From Geomonas agri (GTDB lineage: Bacteria > Desulfobacterota > Desulfuromonadia > Geobacterales > Geobacteraceae), in assembly GCF_020179605.1 (NCBI RefSeq), contig NZ_JAINZO010000001.1:2541713-2605712 (forward strand): 64,000 nt of DNA. Reading direction: 5' to 3'. The translations under genes were made by a program, and so were the position numbers. The notes beneath the pieces were generated by a model. It did no database searches and was not told the DNA's origin. It saw only the letters and a list, made by a program, of their open reading frames with translations. This document shows positions 1 through 8,585 of this stretch, in pieces; the first letter of the stretch is position 1, and each line of letters begins with the position of its first letter.

Positions 1-430
1 TCTTCTCGCCGACCACGCTCCCCATGGAGCCGCCCATGAAGGAGAAGTCGAAGACGCAGATCTGCACCGGGGTCCCTTCGATCTTGCCCGACCCGCAGAC
101 GATGGCGTCCTTGCTGCCACCCTTGGCCAGCGCCTGGTCGATGCGGTCCTGGTAGCTCTTGCTGTCCTTGAACTCGAGGAAGTCAACCGACACCATGCCC
201 GCGTCGAACTCGGTGAAGGTCCCCTCGTCGATGAGGAGTTCGATCCTCTTCTTGGTGGAGATGCGGTAGTGATGGCCGCACTTCGGGCAGACGTTAAGGT
301 TGCTCTCGATGTCCTTCGTATAGATGGTCTCGTTGCAGCTGACGCACTTCGTCCAAAGCCCTTCCGGAACCTTTACCTTGTGCTCCCCAGCCTTCGCCAT
401 CGGCGGATTATCCCTTTTGAACCAAGCCAT
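1..430 (-). CDS. accD: Acetyl-CoA carboxylase carboxyltransferase subunit beta, 5' part only
   Basis: AccD is the zinc-binding beta subunit of the carboxyltransferase half of acetyl-CoA carboxylase, which makes malonyl-CoA for fatty acid synthesis. Only the N-terminal ~143 codons are here; the gene runs off the left edge. The translation begins MAWFKRDNPP and contains a four-cysteine zinc ribbon (CVSC ... CPKC, about 15 residues apart), then the start of the crotonase-like domain with the GGSMGSVVGE stretch at the cut end. The ATG at 430 has an AGAGGG Shine-Dalgarno six bases upstream. It follows trpA in the same direction, an order familiar in Geobacter. The family assignment is firm; only the 3' part is missing. 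Confidence 0.95.
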   Translation of the reverse strand, partial: MAWFKRDNPPMAKAGEHKVKVPEGLWTKCVSCNETIYTKDIESNLNVCPKCGHHYRISTKKRIELLIDEGTFTEFDAGMVSVDFLEFKDSKSYQDRIDQALAKGGSKDAIVCGSGKIEGTPVQICVFDFSFMGGSMGSVVGEK

Positions 431-442
431 ATGTGCCCTCTT

Positions 443-485
443 TTGGGGGAATGCCCCAAGCTGTTTTATTACGTCGTAAAACAGC
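443..485. promoter_or_regulatory. Two inverted repeats in the accD leader
   Basis: Between trpA and accD there is a 9-bp perfect inverted repeat (GCTGTTTTA at 460-468, TAAAACAGC at 477-485, 8-base loop), and next to it a shorter one (TTGGGG / CCCCAA, about 443-459). Neither has a T-run in the accD direction, so they look more like a leader structure or operator than a terminator. Function is not known. Confidence 0.3.
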
Positions 486-571
486 GCTGATTCTTAGCAG
501 ATCGAACCTGCTATGTCAAACAAAACGGTGCGACGACGCCGCTAAACCGCTGAAAGAATAACCGATTATTT

Positions 572-1372
572 CTACGCTCCCTGCAGCACCCCTTGTTTTA
601 AAGCGGAGACGAAAGCAGAGACCTCACGCAGCAGTTCCTCGCCCTGGTACTTCTCGAAATACTTGACCAGAGCGCTCCCCACCACCACGCCGTCGGCGAC
701 CTTGGCCACCTGGCCCGCTTGCTCCGGTGTGGAGATGCCGAAGCCGACCACGAGGGGAAGATCCAGCGCGTTGCGCACCTCGGTGACGCGGTCGGCAAGG
801 GTATCGGCAACAGCGGTCCTCGCGCCGGTGACGCCGGTGACGGAGACGTAGTAGATGAAGCCCGAGCCTTGGCGGGCCACAGACTCGACACGCGAGGCGT
901 CGGAGGTGGGGGTAAGGAGGAAGATCAAGTCCAGGCCGCAGCGGTCGGTATGCTCTTTGAGTTCGGGCGCCTCCTCGGGGGGAAGATCTACCACCAGCAG
1001 GGCATCCACGCCGGCCTTGGCGGCGTCGCAGGCGAAGCGCTCGGCGCCGTAGGTGAAGATGGGATTGAAGTACCCCATGAGGACGATGGGGACCTGGGTC
1101 CGGGTCCTGAGCCGGGTCACCAGTTCCAGGATCCCGGGGAGCGTGGTACCCGCTGCCAGTGCGCGATCCGAAGAGAGCTGGATGGTCGGCCCGTCGGCCA
1201 TGGGATCGGAGAAGGGAACCCCCAGCTCGATCAGGTCGGCGCCGGCCTGCTCCAGTGCCAGCACGACCTTTTCGGTGCTGGCGAGGTCGGGGTCACCCGC
1301 GGTGACGAAGGTCACCAGCGCCTTTTCCCCGCGCCCTTTCAGTGCTGCGAATTTATCGGAAATCCTGCTCAT
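572..1372 (-). CDS. trpA: Tryptophan synthase alpha chain
   Basis: TrpA cleaves indole-3-glycerol phosphate to indole and glyceraldehyde 3-phosphate; the indole is channelled to TrpB in the alpha2-beta2 complex in the cytoplasm. The 266-residue product has the usual length. The catalytic Glu lies in [12 protein letters not shown] and the catalytic Asp in ADGPTIQ, and the phosphate-binding end of the TIM barrel (VVGFGIS, then [10 protein letters not shown]) is present. I start at 1372 (MSRISDKF) rather than the longer in-frame ATG at 1528, because AAAGGAGTGACC sits directly ahead of it and homology begins there. It lies upstream of accD with 141 bp between them. trpB is not in the 200 bp upstream, which hold a terminator and then a chemoreceptor gene. 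Confidence 0.97.
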   Translation of the reverse strand: MSRISDKFAALKGRGEKALVTFVTAGDPDLASTEKVVLALEQAGADLIELGVPFSDPMADGPTIQLSSDRALAAGTTLPGILELVTRLRTRTQVPIVLMGYFNPIFTYGAERFACDAAKAGVDALLVVDLPPEEAPELKEHTDRCGLDLIFLLTPTSDASRVESVARQGSGFIYYVSVTGVTGARTAVADTLADRVTEVRNALDLPLVVGFGISTPEQAGQVAKVADGVVVGSALVKYFEKYQGEELLREVSAFVSALKQGVLQGA

Positions 1373-1482
1373 GGTCACTCCTTTCAAACAGCAGAACACG
1401 TGCGACGTTCTACCGTTACTGTCGCACATGCACTTAACAGAGGTAGCAGCCGCGACCTCCACGGCAGGCCTCCCCTTATAAC

Positions 1483-1513
1483 AAAAAAAGTCCCCCTCGG
1501 GGAGAGGGGGATT
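1483..1513 (-). terminator. Rho-independent terminator after the chemoreceptor gene
   Basis: Read on the minus strand, CCCCCTC-TCCCC-GAGGGGG is followed by ACTTTTTTT. It lies about 35 bp past the stop codon at 1548 and separates that operon from trpA. Confidence 0.8.
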
Positions 1514-1547
1514 TGGTCGGTACTGCAAAAAATCGGTGGAATGTGTC

Positions 1548-3752
1548 CTAGATCTTGAACGCGTCCATCTCCTGCTTCAGCATCTCGGTCTGGCGGAAGA
1601 GCTTGTAGACTGCCTCGTCCATGACGCGGGTCGCCTCGAGGTTGGCGTCGGTGGCCTGCTGGATGTCCTCGACCGACATGACGATCTGCTCGGAGCCGCG
1701 GGTCTGCTCGTCGCAGGCGCGCTTGATGTGGCGAATCATCTCGGTGATGCTCTCGGTGGACTGGGCGATCAGGTTCCCCACCTTGTTCTGCTCGCGGGTG
1801 GAGGAGAGCACCTGGGAGGTCAGGCTCTTCATGTTCTCGACCGCACCCATGATCAGCTCGCTTCCCTGACCCTGCTCCCGGGTCGCCTTGGCGATCTGGG
1901 CCACCATCTCGGAGACCTGCTCCATCGCCTCGCGGATCATCTGGCTTCCCTTGGCCTGCTCGACCGTGGTACGCGCGATCTCGCTCACCTGGGCGGTGGC
2001 CTCGGTAACGCCGACCACTATCTTGGTGAGCGCCTCGCCAGATTTCTGTGACAACAGTTCGCCGTCGGCGATGGAACGCTCGGCCTGGTCGATGGCATCG
2101 ACGGCGCGCTGGGTCTCTTCCTGCACGCCACGGATCACCAGGGAAATCTCGCGGGTTGAGCTGGAGGTGCGCTCGGAAAGTTCCTTGATTTCGTCCGCGA
2201 CCACGGCAAAGCCCTTGCCGTGCTCGCCGGCCTGGGCGGCGATGATGGCGGCGTTCAGAGCGAGCAGGTTGGTCTGCTCTGCCACCTCGTCGATCACCGA
2301 GAGGATGTCGCCGATATCGGCGGCGCGCTCGGAGAGAGTGGTGATGACCTCGCTGGTAATAAGGGAGGCGCGCTTGATCTCCTGCATGCCGTTGATGACG
2401 GCGTCGACCGCCTCACGCCCGGTCTCGGCGTCGATGCGTACCGCCTTGGAGATGGCGGCGGTCTCGTTGGCGTTTCTTTCCACCTGCTTGATGGAGCTGT
2501 CCATCTCCATGACGGAAGAGGCGGTGGCGGTAGAAACCTCCATGAGGCTCACCACGCCGTTGCCGACCTGCTTGATGGAGGCGCCCATTTCGACGATGGA
2601 GGAACTCACCTCGTTCACCGACAGGGCCAGGTTCTCCATGTTTTGCACCACCTCTTCGACGCTGGAGGCCATCTCCAGGATGGAAGAAGAGCTTTCGGAG
2701 GCGGAAATGGAGAGGGAATCGACCCCCTGGGCCACTCCCTTCACCGAGGTATTGATCTGCACGATGGCAGCGGAGGTCTTGGAGACGCTCTCGGCCTGGG
2801 TCTTGGCGGAGCCGACCACCGAGTGGGAGGCCTTGGCCATGGTGTCGGAAATGCCGGCCAGCTCGTTGGAGGAGCGGGAAACCTTGCCGATCATCCCGGA
2901 GAGCTTGCCCACCATCTCGTTGAAGTCGCTTCCCAGCTTGCCGATCTCGTCGTGGATCCCCATCTCGACCCGCGCAGTGAGATCCCCTTCGGAGCCGCTG
3001 TTGACCGCCGCTCCCATCACCGAGAGGCGGGACACGATGTTGCGCGTGATGAGCAGGCCGAGCAGGATCGCCAGGGCCACTGCCACCAGGATCACCGCGG
3101 CGAAGGTGATCCCCGCGGACTGCTGAATCTCGGTGACCTGCTTGTTGGCATCCGTCATCCGGTTGCCAACTTCGACCAGGATATCGTCCAGGTCCTCCTT
3201 GGCCTTGTCGTTGGCGGTGGCAATCTCCTCGTTGGCGAGCTGGTTCAGCCGCTGGTCGGCCAGGGCGTCCTTGGCCGCCTGGCTCATCACCCCGGGGGGA
3301 ACCCCTTTCATGAGCGCTTGTTTGCGCGCAACCAGCTCGTCAGCCACCTTCTCGAACTCGGCCCAGCTCACCAGGAACTGGCGGGTCCTCTTCTCGACCA
3401 CGCTTCCCTTGGCCACCGGGAGCACGCCCAGCTTCTTGTTCCCTTCCAGGATGATCTGGGCCTGACTAAGCAGGGTGTCCCGCTTCATCTGGTAGTCGTC
3501 GATGTACTCCTGGAGCTTCTCCGGGTCGTTGGGGACCAGGGCGGCCTGCATCAGGCTCACGTGGCAGTACTTCTGGGTCACTCCCATGAGGAGCACCAGC
3601 TTTTGCTGTTTGGCGAGCTGCTCGAGGATGTTCTGGATCTGGCCGCCGACCCTCTTGATGTTAAGGGCACCGAAACCGCCGGTGAAGGCGACCAACAAGG
3701 CCATGATCAGGAAGGACCCGATCAGGCGGGTACGCAAGGTCAGGTCTTTCAT
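1548..3752 (-). CDS. Methyl-accepting chemotaxis protein
   Basis: A 734-residue transmembrane chemoreceptor. It has an N-terminal membrane segment (about 10-30), a periplasmic helical domain to about residue 190, a second membrane segment ([12 protein letters not shown], about 200-220), HAMP, then a long cytoplasmic coiled coil. The hairpin tip that contacts CheA and CheW is unmistakable ([30 protein letters not shown] is the family signature region, about 475-505). The coiled coil has many xSIxEM-type heptads. The start at 3752 is five bases past the stop of a monoheme cytochrome gene, and its Shine-Dalgarno (GGAGAAG) lies inside the end of that gene. The two are therefore almost certainly co-transcribed, which suggests a role in redox or energy taxis (inference). 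The ligand is unknown. Confidence 0.95.
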   Translation of the reverse strand: MKDLTLRTRLIGSFLIMALLVAFTGGFGALNIKRVGGQIQNILEQLAKQQKLVLLMGVTQKYCHVSLMQAALVPNDPEKLQEYIDDYQMKRDTLLSQAQIILEGNKKLGVLPVAKGSVVEKRTRQFLVSWAEFEKVADELVARKQALMKGVPPGVMSQAAKDALADQRLNQLANEEIATANDKAKEDLDDILVEVGNRMTDANKQVTEIQQSAGITFAAVILVAVALAILLGLLITRNIVSRLSVMGAAVNSGSEGDLTARVEMGIHDEIGKLGSDFNEMVGKLSGMIGKVSRSSNELAGISDTMAKASHSVVGSAKTQAESVSKTSAAIVQINTSVKGVAQGVDSLSISASESSSSILEMASSVEEVVQNMENLALSVNEVSSSIVEMGASIKQVGNGVVSLMEVSTATASSVMEMDSSIKQVERNANETAAISKAVRIDAETGREAVDAVINGMQEIKRASLITSEVITTLSERAADIGDILSVIDEVAEQTNLLALNAAIIAAQAGEHGKGFAVVADEIKELSERTSSSTREISLVIRGVQEETQRAVDAIDQAERSIADGELLSQKSGEALTKIVVGVTEATAQVSEIARTTVEQAKGSQMIREAMEQVSEMVAQIAKATREQGQGSELIMGAVENMKSLTSQVLSSTREQNKVGNLIAQSTESITEMIRHIKRACDEQTRGSEQIVMSVEDIQQATDANLEATRVMDEAVYKLFRQTEMLKQEMDAFKI

Positions 3753-3757
3753 TATAA

Positions 3758-4117
3758 TTACTTCTCCGCTTCAGCGAGGAGGTAGTTCATCAGGTCCACG
3801 GAGGCCTTCACTTCGGCCTTGCTCATGTTGGAGTCGGGCTTTCTGAGCATCTTGATGCCGTAGGCCTTGGTCGCGTTGCGGTCGAAAGGCTGGCCGGAGA
3901 TGGGGGCGACACCGGTCTGAATGGCAACGATGGTGCGCTCCAGGGTATGACATTTCACGCACTTGACCCTGACGATCTCGTAGTTGGCCTTCATGGCCGG
4001 CGGAAACCCGGAGGGGTCGAGACGCATGGCATCACCTTTGCCGATGACCTTGAGCCCGGCATGGGCGGTGGCAGCGGTTGCTGCGATAAGAAGCATGGTA
4101 ACCAGGAGTTTTTTCAT
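3758..4117 (-). CDS. Small periplasmic monoheme c-type cytochrome
   Basis: A 119-residue protein with a cleavable signal peptide ([20 protein letters not shown]) and one heme site, CVKCH, about 51 residues in. Downstream of the heme, [11 protein letters not shown] supplies a candidate distal Met ligand. The start at 4117 is preceded by TGGAGGACGTATT. It sits between a cytochrome/beta-barrel fusion gene (61 bp upstream, with a GC-rich palindrome in the gap near 4139-4153) and a chemoreceptor gene (5 bp downstream). A soluble periplasmic electron carrier serving the upstream outer-membrane protein is the simplest reading (inference). Confidence 0.88.
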   Translation of the reverse strand: MKKLLVTMLLIAATAATAHAGLKVIGKGDAMRLDPSGFPPAMKANYEIVRVKCVKCHTLERTIVAIQTGVAPISGQPFDRNATKAYGIKMLRKPDSNMSKAEVKASVDLMNYLLAEAEK

Positions 4118-4177
4118 AATACGTCCTCCAAATTTTGTCGGCGGCGGCCGCCGTTTGGGCATGTCCGGACCGTCAGC

Positions 4178-5476
4178 TTACATGCTGAAGGCGATAGAAG
4201 CAAAGGCTATGTTGCCGGTTCCTTCCGGGGCAATGCTGTGAGTGTATTCAATGGACATCCGCACGTTCTGCAGCGGAGTGTAGGCGATGGCGGGGGTCAG
4301 GCGCTTGACGGTGCCGTCGCCGGTGTTCAGGTATTCGTAACGGAACACCGGAACGACGTTCACCGGTGCGCCCAGGTAGTACTCGCCCTCCAGGGTGTAG
4401 GCCCTGCTGTCGACTGCCGCGCTCATGAATCCAACATTGGTATCATGACCGAAGCTGCCGCTCCCCTTGAGGTGCAGCCGCTTGTATAGAATGTCGGCCT
4501 CGGCGCCGATACGGCGGAAGTTGTTCAAGTTCTGCGCGACGCCGTTGGCGTTGAACTCGCCGTTTTGCCCCCAGTAGCCGAAGCCCCCCAGGGTAACGCT
4601 CAGGTAATCCCAGATGCTGTCCTTCTCTAGGTCGACTTCGGGCTCCTGGCCCTTCAGGTCGGTGCCGCCGATCTTCAAGGAGATGTGCCCGTAGCCGTCT
4701 TCCCGATCCTGGCCGTTGCGATCCACAACGCCACCGGCGACAAAGAGGCGGTTACCCAGCAGGGCGTTCAGCTCCACCCCGTCCTCGGTGGCATCGCTGC
4801 TGAAAGGGGAGAGGCCGACGCGGTAGGTGGTGGACGCAAAGGAAGGAACCGGCAGGATGCGGTTGCTCTTTTTCCACAGCGAAAGTTTCGGCTCGAAGCG
4901 ACCCACCTTCATGTTGACCGGGGAACCGAAGGCCTGGCGCCAGACCAGGAACAACTCGTCCAGATCGGGGTCGTTGCCGGGGGGAACGTTGGTGTTGTTA
5001 GCAGGATTGACGAGCGACGAAGACCGCTGCATCCCCTGGGAGTAGAGGTTGTAGGTGGCGAAGAAACCAAACAGGTCGCGGAAGGAGCCGCCGGCCTGCA
5101 AGGTAATCGACCTGGTGGAAAGATCGAGCTTGTTGCCGTCGGCGGCATGCTCGTCATAGGCAAGGTCAGCGGTCGCGGTAAGCGACAGCGGTATCTGCTG
5201 GGGCAAGCCAGAGATGAAGGACCACTCGTTGCCCGGCTCGGCACCTTGGGTTGCCCCTTTCGCCGCTTCCTTCTTGTGGGGGTACACGTACCCGTTTTTC
5301 AGGAAGGCGTCGCCGAATTCGTTGAGCTCGGGGTAAATAGTGTGACAGGTGGAACATTCAGTCTTGTGCTGCCGACTGAAGGCCGGGATGGCGTTTGCCG
5401 TGCCCGGGGCCAGCAGGGGCGCACAGGAGATACCGAGAAGGAACATGACCGCTACAGTATACTTTTTCAGAAACAT
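4178..5476 (-). CDS. Fused monoheme cytochrome and outer-membrane beta-barrel, Cyc2-like
   Basis: A 432-residue protein with a signal peptide (cleavage near APGTANA), an N-terminal heme site CSTCH, and the pattern IPAFSRQ...CSTCH..YPELNEFGDAF..NGY. The remainder is rich in alternating aromatic and polar beta strands and ends in ASIAFSM, a typical outer-membrane barrel terminus. The heme-plus-barrel layout, the FxRQ...CxxCH...PxLNxFGxxFxxxGY pattern and the ~430-residue length resemble Cyc2, the fused iron oxidase of neutrophilic and acidophilic iron oxidisers; that resemblance is judged by eye. ATG at 5476 follows AGGAGA. It heads the operon with the monoheme cytochrome and chemoreceptor. Alternatively it is a general porin-cytochrome of metal reducers with no iron-oxidising role. 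Confidence 0.72.
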   Translation of the reverse strand: MFLKKYTVAVMFLLGISCAPLLAPGTANAIPAFSRQHKTECSTCHTIYPELNEFGDAFLKNGYVYPHKKEAAKGATQGAEPGNEWSFISGLPQQIPLSLTATADLAYDEHAADGNKLDLSTRSITLQAGGSFRDLFGFFATYNLYSQGMQRSSSLVNPANNTNVPPGNDPDLDELFLVWRQAFGSPVNMKVGRFEPKLSLWKKSNRILPVPSFASTTYRVGLSPFSSDATEDGVELNALLGNRLFVAGGVVDRNGQDREDGYGHISLKIGGTDLKGQEPEVDLEKDSIWDYLSVTLGGFGYWGQNGEFNANGVAQNLNNFRRIGAEADILYKRLHLKGSGSFGHDTNVGFMSAAVDSRAYTLEGEYYLGAPVNVVPVFRYEYLNTGDGTVKRLTPAIAYTPLQNVRMSIEYTHSIAPEGTGNIAFASIAFSM

Positions 5477-5684
5477 AGTTGGTCTCCTACACTGCAACCA
5501 GCACTTAAATTAGATTAAATTAATACTATTAGAGCGGTTCAATCCCCTACCAAATGCATACTTGACGCAATTGGACTGGTGATTAATACAATATTGCAGA
5601 AGTGAAGTCAACTTAACAAAAAGGGAACCAAGGCTGCTGTGAGCTAACACTCATTTTTCTCTACTTTTTTGCTATAGAAGATGC

Positions 5685-5690
5685 TATAAG
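5685..5690 (+). promoter_or_regulatory. Possible extended -10 promoter element
   Basis: TGC-TATAAG at 5682-5690, 31 bp ahead of the cytochrome start, has the extended -10 pattern. No clear -35 hexamer accompanies it, so support is weak. The whole 5477-5721 gap between the divergent cytochrome operons is AT-rich. Confidence 0.25.
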
Positions 5691-5721
5691 GTAGCGTCTT
5701 AAACCTTTGGGAGGGCACGCT

Positions 5722-7557
5722 ATGCTGCTAAAAAGCCTTGTTTTCCTCGTTGTCACTACGCTCCTCGTGGCAGGGTGCGGAGGTGGTTCCGCCAACAACG
5801 CCACCGGAGTCTCGAAGCTTGCCCAGTCCCAAAAGTGCATGGACGCAAGCTGTCACGCCGGCTCGGTCTCACCGGGAACCGGCGCGTTGATCGTCCAGGA
5901 GTGGATGAACTCCACGCACAACACCCAAAACGGAGCGGGATGCGCCGACTGTCACGAGCCCCACCCCGGTCACCCGGAGTCCTGTGCCAAATGTCACGGC
6001 GGCGGTAGCGGCGTGGCGACGCAGAACCCGGATTCCGCCGGCAAATGCGACAAGTGCCACGGGCTCTCGCACCCCAACGACATCCAGGTGAGACTCGCGC
6101 CGCAGCATTTCGGCAACATGACCACGAGCATCAACAACAGCACCTACAGGGCCTCGTACCTGAGTTCCAATTACATCCGCAACTGCCGCAACTGTCATAA
6201 CCCGCACGACCCGACCACGGCGATGGCGGCCAACGCCGAGTGGGCAGAGTCCGGACACGGCGACGTGCTCTCCGGAGCGAGAACCCGCTACGACTTTAAG
6301 ACCCGCGGCAGCTACGAACCGTACAATCTGACCTACCAGTACTACTGTGTTCGTTGCCACACCTCCACCGGGTACATCAACTTCGTCACCAGCGGCTTCT
6401 CCGACGTGAGACCCTTCGCGGGCCCGGGATACGCGGTGGTGCAGAACTACCCGGTCAAGGTGGCACCCGGCGCCGCGCAACCCGCGGATGCACCGTCCCC
6501 GGACAAAACAAAAGAAGTTACCGCCTGCAACGTCTGCCACGACAACGGAGCCGGCCGGGCCTACAACTGGGCCACCCGCGTCGTGGGTGCCTACCGCGGC
6601 TATTACAACTTCTCGTCCTCCAACAGCTCTCCGACGGTCAAGCTCAATAACAGCGTCACCGTCTACCCCGACGTGAACGACTCCAACGTCTGCGTCCCCT
6701 GCCATTCCGGCCGCGGCATCGGTTCCATGATCTACGCCGCGCAGGCCTCCGGGATGGACTTCAGCAATACCTCTGCGCCGGGAGCACACGATCGCGCCGC
6801 GGCAACCCTTATCTTCCGGACCGGAGGGTACGAGTTCATCGGCAGGAACTACGTACCTGATTACTACCTGCACAGGTACATCGGCGTGGGGAACCAAAAT
6901 GGCACCGGCAACAAAGGTCCCTGCGTGACCTGTCACATGAACAGCGCGGCCCCCCACAGCTTCCTCCCCGTTGATAAGGACAGCACCGGCACCATCACGG
7001 CCATTGTCAGCCAAACCTGTGCGCACTGCCACACCGGTGACCATGCCCTCTCCCCTGCCTTTCTGCAGAACGAGAAGAAAGGTTACGCAGCGGCCATCGC
7101 CATGCTGAACGTCCTGAAGACCGATCCGGCCCTGCCGGCCAACACACTGAATCCAACCCGTTCAAAGGTTAGGCCCCTGGCCAACAAGAACTCCGACTAC
7201 AACGCGGCCTTCCCCGGCGGCGGGGCCAACACCATGGGAGCCTTCTTCAACTCCAGCCTGCTGCAGAACGACCCCGGTGCCTTCGCCCACAACCGTATTT
7301 ACACCAAGAGGCTCATCTACGATTCCATCGACTGGTTGAGCAACGGCGTTATGGACAACGACGTGGAGAGCGCGATCAACAATGCGACCCTGGCGGTCAA
7401 CAGCAATACCGGCAAGGTGTCCCTCAGTAACCCGATCCTGGGCGGGGACTACATCACGGCACGACTCCCGACCGTCGACTATTCGGCCGCCTTCGCTCAG
7501 GTCAAGGCAGACGCCATCACCTACCTGCTTGGCGGCCCCGGCGGGGGACGCCCGTAA
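5722..7557 (+). CDS. Multiheme c-type cytochrome lipoprotein, nine CXXCH plus one CX4CH
   Basis: A 611-residue lipoprotein: signal peptide with lipobox VAGC at about residue 19, then heme sites CADCH, CAKCH, CDKCH, CRNCH, CVRCH, CNVCH, CVPCH, CVTCH and CAHCH, plus an N-terminal CMDASCH (CX4CH) that may bind a tenth heme. The C-terminal third is heme-free and contains AHNRIYTKRLIYDSIDWL, closely echoed in the dodecaheme protein at 45817-48210 (AHARTYTRRLLYDSIDFL). The two are therefore related, probably outer-membrane electron-transfer proteins of the OmcB/OmcJ-like group. I chose ATG 5722 because GGGAGGG lies 6 bases ahead. It is divergent from the Cyc2-like operon. Role in extracellular electron transfer is inferred. 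Confidence 0.9.
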   Translation: MLLKSLVFLVVTTLLVAGCGGGSANNATGVSKLAQSQKCMDASCHAGSVSPGTGALIVQEWMNSTHNTQNGAGCADCHEPHPGHPESCAKCHGGGSGVATQNPDSAGKCDKCHGLSHPNDIQVRLAPQHFGNMTTSINNSTYRASYLSSNYIRNCRNCHNPHDPTTAMAANAEWAESGHGDVLSGARTRYDFKTRGSYEPYNLTYQYYCVRCHTSTGYINFVTSGFSDVRPFAGPGYAVVQNYPVKVAPGAAQPADAPSPDKTKEVTACNVCHDNGAGRAYNWATRVVGAYRGYYNFSSSNSSPTVKLNNSVTVYPDVNDSNVCVPCHSGRGIGSMIYAAQASGMDFSNTSAPGAHDRAAATLIFRTGGYEFIGRNYVPDYYLHRYIGVGNQNGTGNKGPCVTCHMNSAAPHSFLPVDKDSTGTITAIVSQTCAHCHTGDHALSPAFLQNEKKGYAAAIAMLNVLKTDPALPANTLNPTRSKVRPLANKNSDYNAAFPGGGANTMGAFFNSSLLQNDPGAFAHNRIYTKRLIYDSIDWLSNGVMDNDVESAINNATLAVNSNTGKVSLSNPILGGDYITARLPTVDYSAAFAQVKADAITYLLGGPGGGRP

Positions 7558-7566
7558 GGGAAGAGT

Positions 7567-8097
7567 ATGAAGATACTGCTGCACATCTGCTGCGCGCCCT
7601 GTGCCATCTACCCGGTCAAGGAACTCAGATCCGCCGGGCTCGATGTCACAGGGCTCTTCTTCAACCACAACATCCACCCGTACACCGAGTACAAGCTGCG
7701 CATGGAGGCCCTGAAGACCTATGCGAAGCTGGTGGAGTTGGAGGTGCACTACCGGGAGGAATACCTCCTGGAGGAGTTCCTCACCAACGTGGCCGGCGAG
7801 CCCCAGGGGCGCTGCGCTTACTGCTACCGCTCCCGCCTGGAGGAAGCCGCACGCACCGCCGCAGAGATGGGCTTCAAGAGGTTCACCTCCACCCTGCTCT
7901 ACAGTCGCTATCAAAACCAGCAGCTGATCCGGGAGTTTGGTGTCAAACTTGGCGAGCGCTACGGCGTGGAGTTCCACTACGAGGATTTCCGCACCGGCTG
8001 GCAGGAAGGGATCAACCTCTCCAAAGAGATGGGGCTGTACCGTCAGAAATACTGCGGCTGCATCTACAGCGAAAAGGAACGCTACGTCAGGAAGTAA
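7567..8097 (+). CDS. queH: Epoxyqueuosine reductase QueH
   Basis: QueH (former DUF208) carries out the last step of queuosine synthesis, reducing epoxyqueuosine to queuosine in tRNA, and replaces the unrelated QueG in many bacteria. The 176-residue product has the expected cysteine set: CCAPC at residues 8-12, CAYC near 77, and YCGC near 163, which hold the iron-sulfur centre and an adjacent metal. The HNIHPYTEY stretch is typical of the family. It starts ten bases after the cytochrome stop codon with GGAAGAG ahead of ATG, so it is probably read through from that promoter even though the functions are unrelated. A strong terminator follows. Confidence 0.93.
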   Translation: MKILLHICCAPCAIYPVKELRSAGLDVTGLFFNHNIHPYTEYKLRMEALKTYAKLVELEVHYREEYLLEEFLTNVAGEPQGRCAYCYRSRLEEAARTAAEMGFKRFTSTLLYSRYQNQQLIREFGVKLGERYGVEFHYEDFRTGWQEGINLSKEMGLYRQKYCGCIYSEKERYVRK

Positions 8098-8115
8098 CGA
8101 GCCAGGCGAAAATGT

Positions 8116-8153
8116 AAAGGGGACTGGCTCCTAAGGTGCCAGTCCCCTTTTTT
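8116..8153 (+). terminator. Rho-independent terminator after queH
   Basis: GGGGACTGGC / GCCAGTCCCC with a short loop, preceded by AAA and followed by TTTTTT, lies 20 bp past the queH stop. Confidence 0.92.
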
Positions 8154-8186
8154 AGTTTCACACAACAACGTGGCGGTGTCCTCCCC

Positions 8187-8228
8187 TCGCCCTCCGGGAG
8201 AGGGTGCCCGCAGGGCGGGTGAGGGCGA
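8187..8228. repeat. Dispersed palindromic intergenic repeat
   Basis: TCGCCCTC ... GAGGGCGA arms enclose a GGGAGAGGGTGCCCGCAGGGCGGGT core. The element has the look of the short GC-rich repeats scattered between genes in Geobacter and other bacteria. Related C- and G-rich runs occur at 8519-8560 and 8614-8642, and a relative is seen at about 63720-63780. Confidence 0.55.
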
Positions 8229-8296
8229 TGCCACGAAGAGAGAGAGGCGCCCGCCGCTACGCCCTCATCCGGTCAACGCCCGTCAAAGGACACTCC

Positions 8297-8509
8297 ATGC
8301 CCTCCTTCGGAAAATCCCTCATTGTCATCGGCCTGATCATCGCCGCCGTCGGCGCGCTCTTCACCCTTGCCGGGAAGATCCCGTGGCTAGGGCGTTTGCC
8401 GGGCGACATATACGTGAAGAAGGAGAACTTCACCTTCTACTTCCCGCTTGCCACCAGCATCATCATCTCCCTGCTGCTCTCCTTCATCCTCTGGCTGTTC
8501 CGGAAGTAA
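8297..8509 (+). CDS. DUF2905 small membrane protein
   Basis: A 70-residue protein with two membrane helices (about 5-25 and 45-66) separated by a short loop holding GRLPGDIYVKKENFTFYFP, the hallmark of DUF2905. Members occur in many bacteria and no biochemical function is established. ATG 8297 follows AAAGGA. An in-frame start at 8204 would run through the dispersed repeat and is not credible. It stands alone between a terminator and the convergent hpnI gene. Confidence 0.88.
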   Translation: MPSFGKSLIVIGLIIAAVGALFTLAGKIPWLGRLPGDIYVKKENFTFYFPLATSIIISLLLSFILWLFRK

Positions 8510-8585
8510 TCCCGCCCCCCTCCCTAACCCTCCCCCTCCGGGGGCGGGAACACCGCGCCCTTTTTACCAAGGTCGGGAGGTTAAA

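Noticed and set aside
719..1558. Plus-strand frame opposite trpA
   Set aside because: Shadow of trpA; the real gene has clear active-site motifs on the other strand.
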